DNA of 42,830 nucleotides, taken from assembly GCA_015233685.1 (NCBI GenBank), contig JADFXF010000010.1, positions 1 to 42,830 on the forward strand, given 5' to 3'. Below the pieces are notes generated by a model, which worked only from the letters and a program-made list of their open reading frames with translations, ran no database searches and was not told where the DNA came from. This stretch comes from Nitrospirota bacterium. GTDB taxonomy: Bacteria > Nitrospirota > Thermodesulfovibrionia > Thermodesulfovibrionales > Magnetobacteriaceae. Shown in pieces: positions 16,990 through 26,797 of the stretch (its first letter is position 1; each line of letters opens with the position of its first letter). Made by a program: the position numbers and the translations under genes.

Positions 16990-19741
16990 TCAATTACTCA
17001 AAGACTATGCCGCGGAGACCCCTGACCCGGTATGCTCTATCAATAATCTCAACGCCTTTGCCACTGCCAACCCTGAGCATTTTAACGCCCTCACACACAA
17101 AGAGCTGCAAGGCGTGGCCTCCTTATTCGCCTATACGCAGTTTCTTGCGGCATATGCCACAAACAATCCGGACATATTTCTCCATAGCCTTAAAGAGGCA
17201 GACTCACCTATTGACAAATCGTTTTTAAAAGATGAACTTGCCTCCAATGACATTGAAAAGGATTTATACGGCGCGTATCTGCGTAATTTTAAGAAGAGGC
17301 ACTTATTAAAAATAAGCCTTCGCTTTGCCAGTGGCACGGCTGACATCAAAGAAAGTATGTCAGCTCTCAGTCTTCTTGCCGATGTCATAGCAGAGGCTGC
17401 CCTCAGGCGTACTGTCATGGATTTGAATAACATATACGGCGACCCGCAAAGCGATAAACTCTCTGTCATCGCACTTGGAAAGCTCGGTGCCTCGGAGCTG
17501 AACTACAGCTCTGACATTGATTTGATGTTCGTCTACGAATGCCCCCAGGGACAGACCTCCGGCGTGCTAAGCCCAAACGGCTTGCGGATTAACCGGATAA
17601 CAAACCACGAGTTTTTCTGTAAGACGGCCGAATCTGTGAGCAGGCTGCTCAGTGAGAACACCGCCGATGGGTTTGTCTATCGTGTTGATCTCAGGCTGAG
17701 GCCCCAGGGAAGCAAGGGCGAACTATCCCTGCCCCTCAGTGGCTATGAACAGTACTATGAGTCATGGGGCAGGGAGTGGGAACGGTTAGCCCTCATTCGC
17801 GCTCGCCTGGTGGCAGGGAATGAGGGGCTTGGCAGGGATTTTCTTGATATGATTGCGCCATTCGTCTTTAGAAAATACATTGACACGCGCTCAATCGGGG
17901 AAATCAAACAGTTAAAAAAGAAAATTGACTCTACGTTTAACAGGTACGATATAAAAAAAGGCTATGGCGGCATCAGAGAGATAGAGTTTTTTGCGCAGAC
18001 GCTGCAGTTGGTATACGGCGGGCAGGAGCCGCTGTTAAGGGAACGCGGCCTCGTCATGGCCCTACACAGATTGAGCCAGAAAAATCTCATAGGCTGTGAT
18101 GATTTCTCTGCCCTTTCTGAACACTATCTCTACCTCCGGCGGCTTGAGCAGTGCCTTCAGATGAACAACGACATCCAGACGCACACGCTGTCAACTGAAC
18201 CGGGTGCCCTTGAAGGCACAGCAAGGAAGATGGGCGCGGCAGAGTCAAAGGCATTCATGGCCGACCTTCACCAGAGGCGCACTGATGTAAACAGGATATA
18301 TAACTCACTCTTTGAGGTGTCAAAGGAGCAGGGGGGCCAAACCTTGCTTGATACATATGACGAAGACGCCCTTAAAGTGGAATTAGAGGAAAGAAATGTA
18401 AAAAATCCCGGCAAGGTGCTGTATTATCTGCGAAAAATTAAGGAATCAATGAATTCATTTCAGACCCTTACAATGAGGCGGTTGCAGGGGGCGATAATCC
18501 CGGAGTTTGCGGAGTTGGCATTAAACTCTTCTGACCCTGAGATGGCGCTCTGTAATCTGCAGCGGTTTACGGAGGTAGTTTCCACCTCCGGCAGTGTATC
18601 GTATCTGGGGCTTTTCGGCGCGAACAGGGGGCTAATCGGTGCGCTTACCGGTGTGTTTTCAAAAAGTCCCTTTTTGTCGTCCATTCTGATGGGTGACATA
18701 GGCTATATTGACATGCTTGCCGGTGGCACGCCTATCAGAAAGACGCTAAGGGCAATGGTTGATGAGTCAACGGCGGTATTGAAGATAAGAACCTCACAAT
18801 CGGAGGCGTTGGCGCGGTTTAGAAAGATGGAGGAGCTGCGCTTAGGGATGCTATATCTGGATAAGCGCATAGGGATAATCAATCTGATGAAGGGGTTGGC
18901 CAAGGTGGCCGAGGCCATTGTCATGGCCGCGTTAGACGGCGGTAAGGATGTCTATGTCGTGGCGTTTGGGAAACTAGGGGGCCGGGAGATAACGATAAAC
19001 TCTGACCTTGATATAATATTTATAGGTGAAAACGGTGCCGCATCCTCAGAGGCGGCACAGCGTGCGCTTAGGCTGCTGTCGTCATACACGAAGGAGGGAT
19101 ATACATATAAGGTTGACACACGCCTCAGGACAGACGGCTCAAAGGGCATGTTGGTGAACACGCTTGACGGCATAAGGGACTACTACTTACACCATGCAAG
19201 GATATGGGAGGTGCAGGCGTTGCTGAAGGCGCGGCCAATAGCGGCGAGCGGCCCGATAAGGCGGGGCTTTATGGAGATGAGAAACGAGGTATTTCTCCAG
19301 CGGGGGCGGCACATAACCGCAGAGGATATAATCACGATGCGCGGCAGGATAATGAAGGAGCGCCTCACGCCGTATAGTGCCCCCGACATTAAACTATCTC
19401 CGGGTGGGGTGGAGGACATAGAGTTCCTTGTTCAGTTTAAACAGTTAAAGTATGCGGCAAGCCACCCGGCCATACTGGTACAAAACACGGCGTCGGCGTT
19501 GCACAGGCTCATAAAAAGCGGCATAATAGGGCAAGCAGACGGTAAAGAACTGTTAGACGATTATATGCTTTATCGCGGCATAGAGACATTGATGCGTCTG
19601 CGAGGGGAAAAAACAATCTCACCGGGCAGTGATATATTTGAGACAATAGCGGCTGACTTTAGGGACAAGGGATATTTCAAGACCCATCTGGAGCAGGTCA
19701 TGCAGGCGACGGCGTCAACGATAGCGCGGCTGCTGAGATAG
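16976..19741 (+). CDS. glnE: Bifunctional glutamine synthetase adenylyltransferase/deadenylase GlnE
   Basis: Attaches AMP to glutamine synthetase and removes it in response to PII and glutamine, tuning ammonia assimilation. It has two nucleotidyltransferase domains with GSxxxxxxDxD-type signatures: ALGKLGASELNYSSDIDLMF around residues 166-185, and the second, GKLGGREITINSDLDIIF, around 664-681. Each is followed by a helical domain with the RLRPQGSKG or TRLRTDGSKG block. The length is 921 residues from ATG 16976 (E. coli about 946). The frame is open to TTG 16958, but ATG 16976 is preferred. Overlap with the oppC-like gene suggests co-expression of peptide uptake and nitrogen control. Confidence 0.95.
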   Translation: MNAPNQLLKDYAAETPDPVCSINNLNAFATANPEHFNALTHKELQGVASLFAYTQFLAAYATNNPDIFLHSLKEADSPIDKSFLKDELASNDIEKDLYGAYLRNFKKRHLLKISLRFASGTADIKESMSALSLLADVIAEAALRRTVMDLNNIYGDPQSDKLSVIALGKLGASELNYSSDIDLMFVYECPQGQTSGVLSPNGLRINRITNHEFFCKTAESVSRLLSENTADGFVYRVDLRLRPQGSKGELSLPLSGYEQYYESWGREWERLALIRARLVAGNEGLGRDFLDMIAPFVFRKYIDTRSIGEIKQLKKKIDSTFNRYDIKKGYGGIREIEFFAQTLQLVYGGQEPLLRERGLVMALHRLSQKNLIGCDDFSALSEHYLYLRRLEQCLQMNNDIQTHTLSTEPGALEGTARKMGAAESKAFMADLHQRRTDVNRIYNSLFEVSKEQGGQTLLDTYDEDALKVELEERNVKNPGKVLYYLRKIKESMNSFQTLTMRRLQGAIIPEFAELALNSSDPEMALCNLQRFTEVVSTSGSVSYLGLFGANRGLIGALTGVFSKSPFLSSILMGDIGYIDMLAGGTPIRKTLRAMVDESTAVLKIRTSQSEALARFRKMEELRLGMLYLDKRIGIINLMKGLAKVAEAIVMAALDGGKDVYVVAFGKLGGREITINSDLDIIFIGENGAASSEAAQRALRLLSSYTKEGYTYKVDTRLRTDGSKGMLVNTLDGIRDYYLHHARIWEVQALLKARPIAASGPIRRGFMEMRNEVFLQRGRHITAEDIITMRGRIMKERLTPYSAPDIKLSPGGVEDIEFLVQFKQLKYAASHPAILVQNTASALHRLIKSGIIGQADGKELLDDYMLYRGIETLMRLRGEKTISPGSDIFETIAADFRDKGYFKTHLEQVMQATASTIARLLR

Positions 19742-19774
19742 CTGATTCGCCACAGAAAAGTAGAAAAAGGGGGT

Positions 19775-19903
19775 ATGCAGTGCTTTACAGTGGCGGTACC
19801 ACGGGCAGTAGTTGCGATAAGATTAGGCAGAAATTGGATAGGCATCGAACAAAATAAAGAATATATTGAGATGGCGCAAAAAAGAATTTCTGAAATTAAA
19901 TAA
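19775..19903 (+). pseudogene. Frameshifted C-terminal remnant of a DNA methyltransferase
   Basis: The frame from 19775 reads AVVAIRLGRNWIGIEQNKEY then IEMAQKRISEIK before TAA, which matches the C-terminal end of beta-class N6-adenine/N4-cytosine methyltransferases (LGRxxIGIExNxxYxxxAxxRI). Immediately upstream the expected SAM-binding PFxGSGTTG motif appears as LYSGGTTG, but in the frame one base back. A single-base shift near 19800 therefore separates the two. Nothing else of the enzyme is visible before glnE. It is a decayed relic, probably of a lost restriction-modification or phage gene, sitting between two convergent housekeeping genes. Confidence 0.75.
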
Positions 19904-19911
19904 TCATCTCC

Positions 19912-22410
19912 TCAGTACATTCGCTTCCTGAGATATTCCCCTGTTGCCGAACTCTGGTTTTGCATAATCTCCTCCGGTGTGCCTTCGGCTATGATATATC
20001 CACCGTGGTCGCCTCCCTCAGGTCCGAGGTCTATAATATGGTCTGAAAACTTAATCACGTCAAGATTGTGTTCTATTACTATTACCGTATTGCCAAGCGT
20101 TACGAGGCGATGGATTATTCGCAGCAGTCTTTCGACATCCACAAAGTGAAGCCCCGTGGTGGGTTCGTCAAGGATGTAGAGTGTCTTGCCGGTTGCGCGT
20201 TTTGTTAGTTCACGCGATAGTCTGAGGCGCTGTGCCTCGCCCCCTGAGAGCGTGGTTGCAGGCTGCCCAAGGTGGATGTAACCCAGTCCGACCTCCTCCA
20301 ACAGCACTAGTTTTTCCCTTAATGGCGCAATCGGTGCGAAAAACCCGCCCGCCTCGCTTACCGTCATTGACAGTATGTCAGATATGTTTTTCCCCTTATA
20401 ACGTACGCGCAGTGTCTCGCGATTGAACCTCCTGCCACCGCATGTGTCACATTGCACATGTGCGTCCGGCAGGAAGTGCATCTCATATTTTCTTATCCCC
20501 GCCCCCTTACATGTCTCGCATCTGCCGCCTTTTACATTAAAACTGAATCGTGAGTTTTTATATCCCTTTGTCTTTGATTCAAGCAGCGCCGAAAACAGTT
20601 CCCTAATGTGGGTAAATATGCCGGTATATGTCGCCGGGTTGGAGCGCTGGGTCTTGCCAATCGGCGATTGGTCAACGCTAATAACCCTGTTAATCTGCTC
20701 AGTGCCGGTTATGCCCTTGTGGCGTCCTTCGTTAAACCCGCTCCGTAGTAGCGTGTTACACAGGGCAGGGTAGAGCGTATCAAGAATGAGCGTACTCTTC
20801 CCCGAACCAGATACCCCTGTTACCGAAATAAAGACCCCAAGGGGGATTTTAATGTCAATGTCTTTCAGGTTGTTTTCACATGCCCCGGTTATTGTTATGT
20901 AGCCGGAGGGGGTTCGCTTTGCGTCAGGGATTTCGATTGTCATGGCACGGCTAAGGTAGGCGCCGGTCAGTGAGTTTTCGTTTTTCATTATCTCATCAGG
21001 ACTGCCCATAGCCGTTACATGCCCACCCCTGAGGCCAGCACCCGGCCCGATGTCAATCACTACGTCAGAGGAAAGTATGGTTTCCTCGTCGTGCTCGACC
21101 ACTATTACCGTGTTGCCCCTGTCTCTTATCTCCTTCAGGCCGTCAATCAGTCTGGCGCAGTCGCGCGGGTGAAGCCCTATGCTTGGCTCATCAAGGACAT
21201 ATAAGACGCCGGATAATGATGAGCCGAGCTGCGTGGCAAGGCGTATGCGCTGCGCCTCACCGCCTGAGAGAGAGAATACAAGCCGGTTCAGCGTCAAATA
21301 GTTGAGGCCAACCTTTTCCATAAACATAAGGCGGTTGGTTATCTCTTTGAGTATGCGCGCGGCAATAAACCTGTCCCTGTCGTTGAGATTTAGGGCAATC
21401 AAAAAATTGCCGGCGGCCTTTATAGACATCCGCGTCAGTTCCCCGATATTCAGACCTCCGATTTTAATGCTCAGCGCCTCCTTTTTCAATCTCAGTCCAC
21501 CGCATAAAGAACACGTTTTAAGGGAAAGCAACGGTGTGTCATCGTCTTCATTGAGGGGTTCATAGCCTATCCCCCTGCACTCAGGACACGCGCCGAGGTT
21601 ACTGTTAAATGAAAAAAACATCGGCGTCAGCTCCGGTATATTTATGCCGCAATCAGGACATGCCATAGTCTTTGACAGGACTATATCAGTGTTGTCTTCA
21701 ATCAGGTTTAGTACCACAATAGAACTGAATCTCATGGCGGAGTTCACCGCATCCCTGAGTTTTCTATCTACGCCGGTCTTGATTATCAGCCGGTCAATGA
21801 CGATTTCTATGGTGTGGCGCTTGTTTTTGTTTAGGGTTATGTCCTCGGTCAAATCTCGCATTTCACCGTCTATGCGGGCGCGCACAAAACCCTCGCGGCG
21901 CATTGCGAGAAGTTCTGCTGTATAAAGTCCCTTGCGCTCTTTGACTATCGGGGAGAGTATTTGTATTCTTGTGCCCTGCGGCAGTGTTTTTACAGTCTCA
22001 AGGATGGTCTCAGTGTCTTGTGATATGATGGCCTTGCCGCAGTTGTAGCAGAATGGTTTTCCAATTCTTGTATAGAGCACTCTCAGATAATCATAAACCT
22101 CTGTGAGGGTTCCAATTGTGGAGCGCGGACTTCGGGATATAGTCTTCTGCTCAATCGCTATGGACGGCGAGAGGCCCTCGATTGAATCCACGTCGGGTTT
22201 CTGCATCTCGCCAAGGAACTGCCGCGCATAGACTGAAAGGCTCTCAACATAGCGCCTTTGGCCCTCGGCAAATATCGTATCAATGGCAAGCGTGGACTTG
22301 CCCGAACCAGACGGCCCGGTGATTACGATAAACTTATTTCTCGGTATATCGAGATTTATGTTTTTGAGGTTATGTTCCCTTGCCCCTTTTATAACTATAT
22401 TTTCTTGCAT
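19912..22410 (-). CDS. uvrA: Excinuclease ABC subunit A, compact form lacking the insertion domain
   Basis: Damage-recognition ATPase of nucleotide excision repair. It has Walker A at 32-40 and 532-540, ABC signatures [10 protein letters not shown] (381-390) and [10 protein letters not shown] (721-730), zinc cysteines C251/C254, C275/C278 then C300/C303, and the second zinc module C631/C634 with C654/C657. The UvrB-binding region (about 115-245) is present. Between the RGIGY block (279-283) and C300 there are only 16 residues, where typical UvrA has an insertion domain of about 100. Total length is therefore 832 rather than about 940. ATG 22410 is chosen because [16 protein letters not shown] matches UvrA starts; the frame extends to 22461. 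Confidence 0.93.
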   Translation of the reverse strand: MQENIVIKGAREHNLKNINLDIPRNKFIVITGPSGSGKSTLAIDTIFAEGQRRYVESLSVYARQFLGEMQKPDVDSIEGLSPSIAIEQKTISRSPRSTIGTLTEVYDYLRVLYTRIGKPFCYNCGKAIISQDTETILETVKTLPQGTRIQILSPIVKERKGLYTAELLAMRREGFVRARIDGEMRDLTEDITLNKNKRHTIEIVIDRLIIKTGVDRKLRDAVNSAMRFSSIVVLNLIEDNTDIVLSKTMACPDCGINIPELTPMFFSFNSNLGACPECRGIGYEPLNEDDDTPLLSLKTCSLCGGLRLKKEALSIKIGGLNIGELTRMSIKAAGNFLIALNLNDRDRFIAARILKEITNRLMFMEKVGLNYLTLNRLVFSLSGGEAQRIRLATQLGSSLSGVLYVLDEPSIGLHPRDCARLIDGLKEIRDRGNTVIVVEHDEETILSSDVVIDIGPGAGLRGGHVTAMGSPDEIMKNENSLTGAYLSRAMTIEIPDAKRTPSGYITITGACENNLKDIDIKIPLGVFISVTGVSGSGKSTLILDTLYPALCNTLLRSGFNEGRHKGITGTEQINRVISVDQSPIGKTQRSNPATYTGIFTHIRELFSALLESKTKGYKNSRFSFNVKGGRCETCKGAGIRKYEMHFLPDAHVQCDTCGGRRFNRETLRVRYKGKNISDILSMTVSEAGGFFAPIAPLREKLVLLEEVGLGYIHLGQPATTLSGGEAQRLRLSRELTKRATGKTLYILDEPTTGLHFVDVERLLRIIHRLVTLGNTVIVIEHNLDVIKFSDHIIDLGPEGGDHGGYIIAEGTPEEIMQNQSSATGEYLRKRMY

Positions 22411-22477
22411 AGTATCGTAAATACGACTGCTAATATAACTTATTTGGCAGCAACCATGCAATTCTTTTAAGGGATTA

Positions 22478-22545
22478 AAGGATTAACGACGCAGGGGGGG
22501 TAACCCCCCCCTGCACCCCGTAAATCTCGCCACGCTTTATCTATG
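22478..22545. repeat. Dispersed hairpin repeat, copy A
   Basis: The core GCAGGGGGGG (22491-22500) pairs perfectly with CCCCCCCTGC (22505-22514) around a TAAC loop. The flanks (AAGGATTAACGAC before, ACCCCGTA then CGCCACGCTTTATCTAT after) align with a second copy at 31882-31946, so this is a mobile or amplified repeat, not just a terminator. It lies between divergent uvrA and the dikinase-like gene. Confidence 0.75.
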
Positions 22546-22552
22546 CATACTG

Positions 22553-22561
22553 TGATATAAT
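22553..22561 (+). promoter_or_regulatory. Extended -10 promoter of the dikinase-like gene, predicting a leaderless mRNA
   Basis: TGATATAAT is a perfect extended -10 (TGnTATAAT). It ends exactly 7 nt before ATG 22569, and there is no Shine-Dalgarno sequence. No good -35 is seen, as is usual for extended -10 promoters. Confidence 0.5.
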
Positions 22562-22568
22562 ACCGGCG

Positions 22569-25500
22569 ATGACAGAGAAAGCGAAGTCCTCACGGGCACT
22601 GCAGATTAATATTGCGGATTACAGCGTTAATGTGGACATTGACCCTATGTATGAACCCATACAAGAAGTCATGGCGCGCTATCATGGCCTTCAGGACGGT
22701 CTTACTGTTTATTTGAAAGAACTCTGCCACCCCTACAAGAACTGGCAGTACATCGTCAAAGAGACATGGACGTATTGCCTGGGATATTTCTATGAGCTTA
22801 GCACCCATCCAAAAGGGCCTGAGGCGGCGGTACTCTATATGAATGTTATTTTTGAGGCCATCAACTCCGCAAAAGACGAGCAGGTTCGCTCCGACGCCTT
22901 CAGCCTCTTTTATCTGTTTAGCCAGAAACTTATTAAAGACGCCAAATATATTTTTGTTGCCAATCGGGGCTTTGTAATGGCAGACGAGCTGCCAGATGAG
23001 CGGTTTATTATCATTGCTAAAAGCCATTACAGGTTAAACAGACTTGCCGGATTGTTTTATGACTGTGTTGACAGCGATTCAGAGTTCGATAAAATTAACT
23101 CACTTATGATTCATTATCTGCGGTTTACCTACTCATACTGGCTCACCGAAAAAAATCCAAAGGACTGGTTTGCCGAGGACATAGGCAAGGACATTAACCC
23201 GCTGATGTCAGATATATTGCAGCCCATCTCCCACGAGGGAATTAATGGTTACGCCTCATGTCTTGATGGTATTGTTGACAATAAAAACAAGGCGTTACGA
23301 GATAAACTTAAAGAAATGATTGACTTGCCTGGATACGGGGACATCGTCGCTCATTTTAATAAGATCCCCTCGGTTATATACCAGGGCCAATTAGATGAAT
23401 TGGACGAAAAAATAAAACATCAGTATGAGCTTATCTTCCTTTTTCATATAATGAACACCCCCGGGCTTTCCACAATTCACGAAGAAACTATCCGGGAGAT
23501 TAACAGGATAATCAAATACCTGATTAACCACGATGACTATGACAACAACAAGGCGCTGATACAAAAAACAATCAGCATACTGAAAAACACCGTAGGGCAA
23601 TACCCTGCCACAGTGTTGCGCAGTGTGCTGAACATGGGCAAGGGCGTTTACGAAAGTAATAACACCGCGCTTGTGAATTTCTTTAACCACTCGATTCTAT
23701 CTCTTGGATTTCAAACCCCGGATTTCGGGGGCATCAGCAACGATTGGCAGATAATCGGCAACTCAGCCCACATAGATAACATTCGCACATACATGGAACT
23801 CATAAGGCTCAACCCCATGTGGTCTAAAAAACTTATCTCATCTCTTATCGTAAATCTTTCCCTCTGCGGCGTTATAATCAAGGACACGGATTTATTCCCG
23901 CGCGATATTACGAATTTCTTAAATTCTGATATACGCCTGGTCTATAACCTGGTGAAGCAGCTTATGAGGCTTTACCCCGCCTATTTTAACGAATTGGGCG
24001 CGGAGGGGCAACTGCGGGATATCTCCACCAGAATGGATGAGGCCTGTAACCGCCATGACACCCTTGTCCACTTTCTCAGAAAACAGAGCCACGTGGAAAG
24101 CTCCAACAAGATTCTCTCTGTCGTGGAGGCCGCCCTTGAGTTCTGGATGACCCGTAATAAGGAGGTGCTCAGGCAGTACCTACCGCCCGATATCTATGCG
24201 GAGCAGGAAAATTCAGGTCAATATGTTGATGGCGTCCATACGGTTATTAATCAGATATTTCAACTACATGGGATACGAAATATCAGTGATTTGTTAACCC
24301 TTGGGGATGATTATTTTAGTGGCGTTGTCAATGCTATGGGGCAGGATTACGCCGCTGATGTTGAGAAGGTTGCCCTTACTATCTCCTTTTATAAACTCCT
24401 TCACCAGAAATACAGCTCCGGCTTCAGTGAAATAGACAGCGTCATTGCACAGGTTCACACCAGCGCCTTCCCAGAGCTTGGCAACCTCGTTAAGGCCATC
24501 GCAGAGCCAAACACCTACGACAAACTTGAAGGAGTACTTGAACATTTGGTAAAACTCAAAGAGCTGATTCAATCGCCAACGCAATTCGAGGTTCGTGAGG
24601 ACATTTACCGGAAACGCCATATCTCCACAGAGATACCCTCCATGTACGGCAGCTACCATGAGGTGAAATTCGACGCGCTTGGCCTTACTTTCAGGCTTGA
24701 AACCCTTGTCAATACCCTCTTTGAGGAGCTGATAGAGGGGTTTGATCTGAATTTTATAACGCGCGCCACACTCTGCAGGATTTACGATTACCTGAAACTC
24801 TACAAACAGGCCCTGATAATTGACGGCATTGCCATCAGGGAGTTCGACAGGCAACTCTATCTGCTTGGGACGGCCTTGTCGGTGAGGGGATTTACGTTTT
24901 CTCAGTTTGTCGATATATTTAAGGAATTATCACATGTTATGAGAAATATTGTAAATGATTACTTTAATAATATGCACATGGAAACCCTCAAGACTATTCT
25001 TGATATACTGCCAAAGGAAAAGCTGCTTCCCAAGTATCACGCCGAGGATGACTCCGGATTATTTAACAGGGTATCGGAGATATTTCTGAGGGACACTATT
25101 GCATTGTCGTTGGGGCTTCAGAGCCTTGATGTGTTTATAACCAGAATCCTCAGCACGCTCTGGCGTGAGGCACAGAGGATTCCCCCTGATAAGCACCACC
25201 TGCTCGTAATGTATAATCCGGAGGAGGCTGTAACCTCAATCGTTGAACCTGTTGTCGGTGTATCTACCGTTATTCACATGGGTGGCAAGGGGTTTAATCT
25301 TATGAGGATGAGGGTGCTGGGGCTGAGAGTTCCACCAGGTTTTGTGATAACTACCGATGCCTTTAAGTGCCGGGAACTATTCGATATATATGAATCTGCC
25401 GATAAGAATTTTAAAGAGCGGGTGGATGTCGAGATTGGCAAACTCGAAAAACTTACCGGCAAGGAATTTGGTAATCCTGATAACCCGCTTCTTGTCTCCG

Positions 25501-26765
25501 TAAGGAGTGGCTCTGCCATATCGCAGCCCGGTATGCTTGATTCCTATTTAAATGTGGGTATGAATGAGGCCATAGTCAGGGGGATGATAGAGGCTACAGG
25601 CAGGGGTATGAACGCAGGCAGGGAGTGGTTTGTGTGGGACTGCTACCGGCGGTTTATCCAACACTACGGCATGTCCTTCGGCCTGGACCGTGACAGCTTC
25701 GACGCCATAATGAATCTTTATAAAGACCAATACCATGTGTCTTTCAAAAAGGTTTTTACGCCGGCGCAGATGAGAGAAATAGCCATGTCCTATAAGGACT
25801 TCGTAATTGGAAAGGGGATTAACATAGAGGAAAGACCTAAAGAGCAGCTTTATATTGCCATTAGAAAGGTATTGGATTCATGGGATACAGATAAGGCTAA
25901 AAGTTACAGAAAGATAATAGGAATCTCTGACGACTGGGGTACAAGCGTGACGGTTCAACGCATGGTATACGGCAATATTGATGACAAATCAGGCTCTGGT
26001 GTACTGTTTACGCACAATCCTAAGCTCTCGGAGTATGAGCTTAAGCCGTGGGGTGATTATGGCATATGTGTCCAGGGCGACGACATCGTCTCCGGTTTGG
26101 TGCAGACACATGCCCTATCCATCAATCAGGCGAGGCGGGAAAACCGGTCTGTTGAGGATTCTCTTGAAAAACGCTTCCCGCAGGTATATGAAGAACTTGT
26201 CAAAACTGCTCGTTTCCTGATAGAACAGAGGCAGTGGAATCCCCAGGACATAGAATTCACGTTTGAGGGCGGACTTAAAGAAGATGTTTATATATTGCAG
26301 TCCAGAGATATGGAAATAAGGGAAAAACAGCATGAACATCAGTTTGAGATAACCGCAGAGTTATCAGGGCGTCTGCTTGGGCATGGCATCGGGGTAAGCG
26401 GCGGGGCGATGGCAGGGCGCGCGGTATTTACGATGAAAGACATAAGATATTACAGAGAGACAGAGCCGCAGACGCGGCTGATTCTGATAAGAAGGGACAC
26501 CGTCCCGGACGACATCAACGAGGTCTCTGCCTCAGATGGCCTTCTGACAGCGCGCGGCGGGGCAACGAGCCACGCGGCAATTGTGGCATACCGGCTGGGC
26601 AAGACATGCGTGGTTGGCTGCGTAGAGATGCTATTTTATGAAAAGGAAAAGAGATTTGTCCTGAACCAGAGGACTGTGGCCTCAGGGGATTTTATAAGCA
26701 TAGACGCCGCTGATGGGGCTGTCTATGAGGGCGAGATGAAGATATGCAAGAAGGGGATAAGATAG
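22569..26765 (+). CDS. Giant PEP-dikinase-like protein: large novel N-terminus, ATP-grasp, phosphohistidine domain, no PEP barrel
   Basis: 1398 residues. The first 890 or so are an unrecognised, mostly helical region without membrane segments. From about 900 there is a PPDK/PPS-type ATP-grasp domain: GGKGFNL near 906, VRSGSAISQPGMLDSYLN near 978-995, SGVLFTHNP near 1140, DIEFTFEGG and YILQSRD near 1225-1250. A swivelling phosphohistidine domain follows, with GGATSHAAI and the phosphorylatable H1335. The PEP/pyruvate-binding TIM barrel of true PPDK is absent, so the acceptor must be bound by the N-terminus or by a partner. A GAPDH-like gene follows 32 bp downstream. It is often auto-named pyruvate phosphate dikinase, which the domain layout does not support. 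Confidence 0.85.
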   Translation: MTEKAKSSRALQINIADYSVNVDIDPMYEPIQEVMARYHGLQDGLTVYLKELCHPYKNWQYIVKETWTYCLGYFYELSTHPKGPEAAVLYMNVIFEAINSAKDEQVRSDAFSLFYLFSQKLIKDAKYIFVANRGFVMADELPDERFIIIAKSHYRLNRLAGLFYDCVDSDSEFDKINSLMIHYLRFTYSYWLTEKNPKDWFAEDIGKDINPLMSDILQPISHEGINGYASCLDGIVDNKNKALRDKLKEMIDLPGYGDIVAHFNKIPSVIYQGQLDELDEKIKHQYELIFLFHIMNTPGLSTIHEETIREINRIIKYLINHDDYDNNKALIQKTISILKNTVGQYPATVLRSVLNMGKGVYESNNTALVNFFNHSILSLGFQTPDFGGISNDWQIIGNSAHIDNIRTYMELIRLNPMWSKKLISSLIVNLSLCGVIIKDTDLFPRDITNFLNSDIRLVYNLVKQLMRLYPAYFNELGAEGQLRDISTRMDEACNRHDTLVHFLRKQSHVESSNKILSVVEAALEFWMTRNKEVLRQYLPPDIYAEQENSGQYVDGVHTVINQIFQLHGIRNISDLLTLGDDYFSGVVNAMGQDYAADVEKVALTISFYKLLHQKYSSGFSEIDSVIAQVHTSAFPELGNLVKAIAEPNTYDKLEGVLEHLVKLKELIQSPTQFEVREDIYRKRHISTEIPSMYGSYHEVKFDALGLTFRLETLVNTLFEELIEGFDLNFITRATLCRIYDYLKLYKQALIIDGIAIREFDRQLYLLGTALSVRGFTFSQFVDIFKELSHVMRNIVNDYFNNMHMETLKTILDILPKEKLLPKYHAEDDSGLFNRVSEIFLRDTIALSLGLQSLDVFITRILSTLWREAQRIPPDKHHLLVMYNPEEAVTSIVEPVVGVSTVIHMGGKGFNLMRMRVLGLRVPPGFVITTDAFKCRELFDIYESADKNFKERVDVEIGKLEKLTGKEFGNPDNPLLVSVRSGSAISQPGMLDSYLNVGMNEAIVRGMIEATGRGMNAGREWFVWDCYRRFIQHYGMSFGLDRDSFDAIMNLYKDQYHVSFKKVFTPAQMREIAMSYKDFVIGKGINIEERPKEQLYIAIRKVLDSWDTDKAKSYRKIIGISDDWGTSVTVQRMVYGNIDDKSGSGVLFTHNPKLSEYELKPWGDYGICVQGDDIVSGLVQTHALSINQARRENRSVEDSLEKRFPQVYEELVKTARFLIEQRQWNPQDIEFTFEGGLKEDVYILQSRDMEIREKQHEHQFEITAELSGRLLGHGIGVSGGAMAGRAVFTMKDIRYYRETEPQTRLILIRRDTVPDDINEVSASDGLLTARGGATSHAAIVAYRLGKTCVVGCVEMLFYEKEKRFVLNQRTVASGDFISIDAADGAVYEGEMKICKKGIR

Positions 26766-26797
26766 AATGAGGATAAGCAAAAAGGAGATGAGATAGA

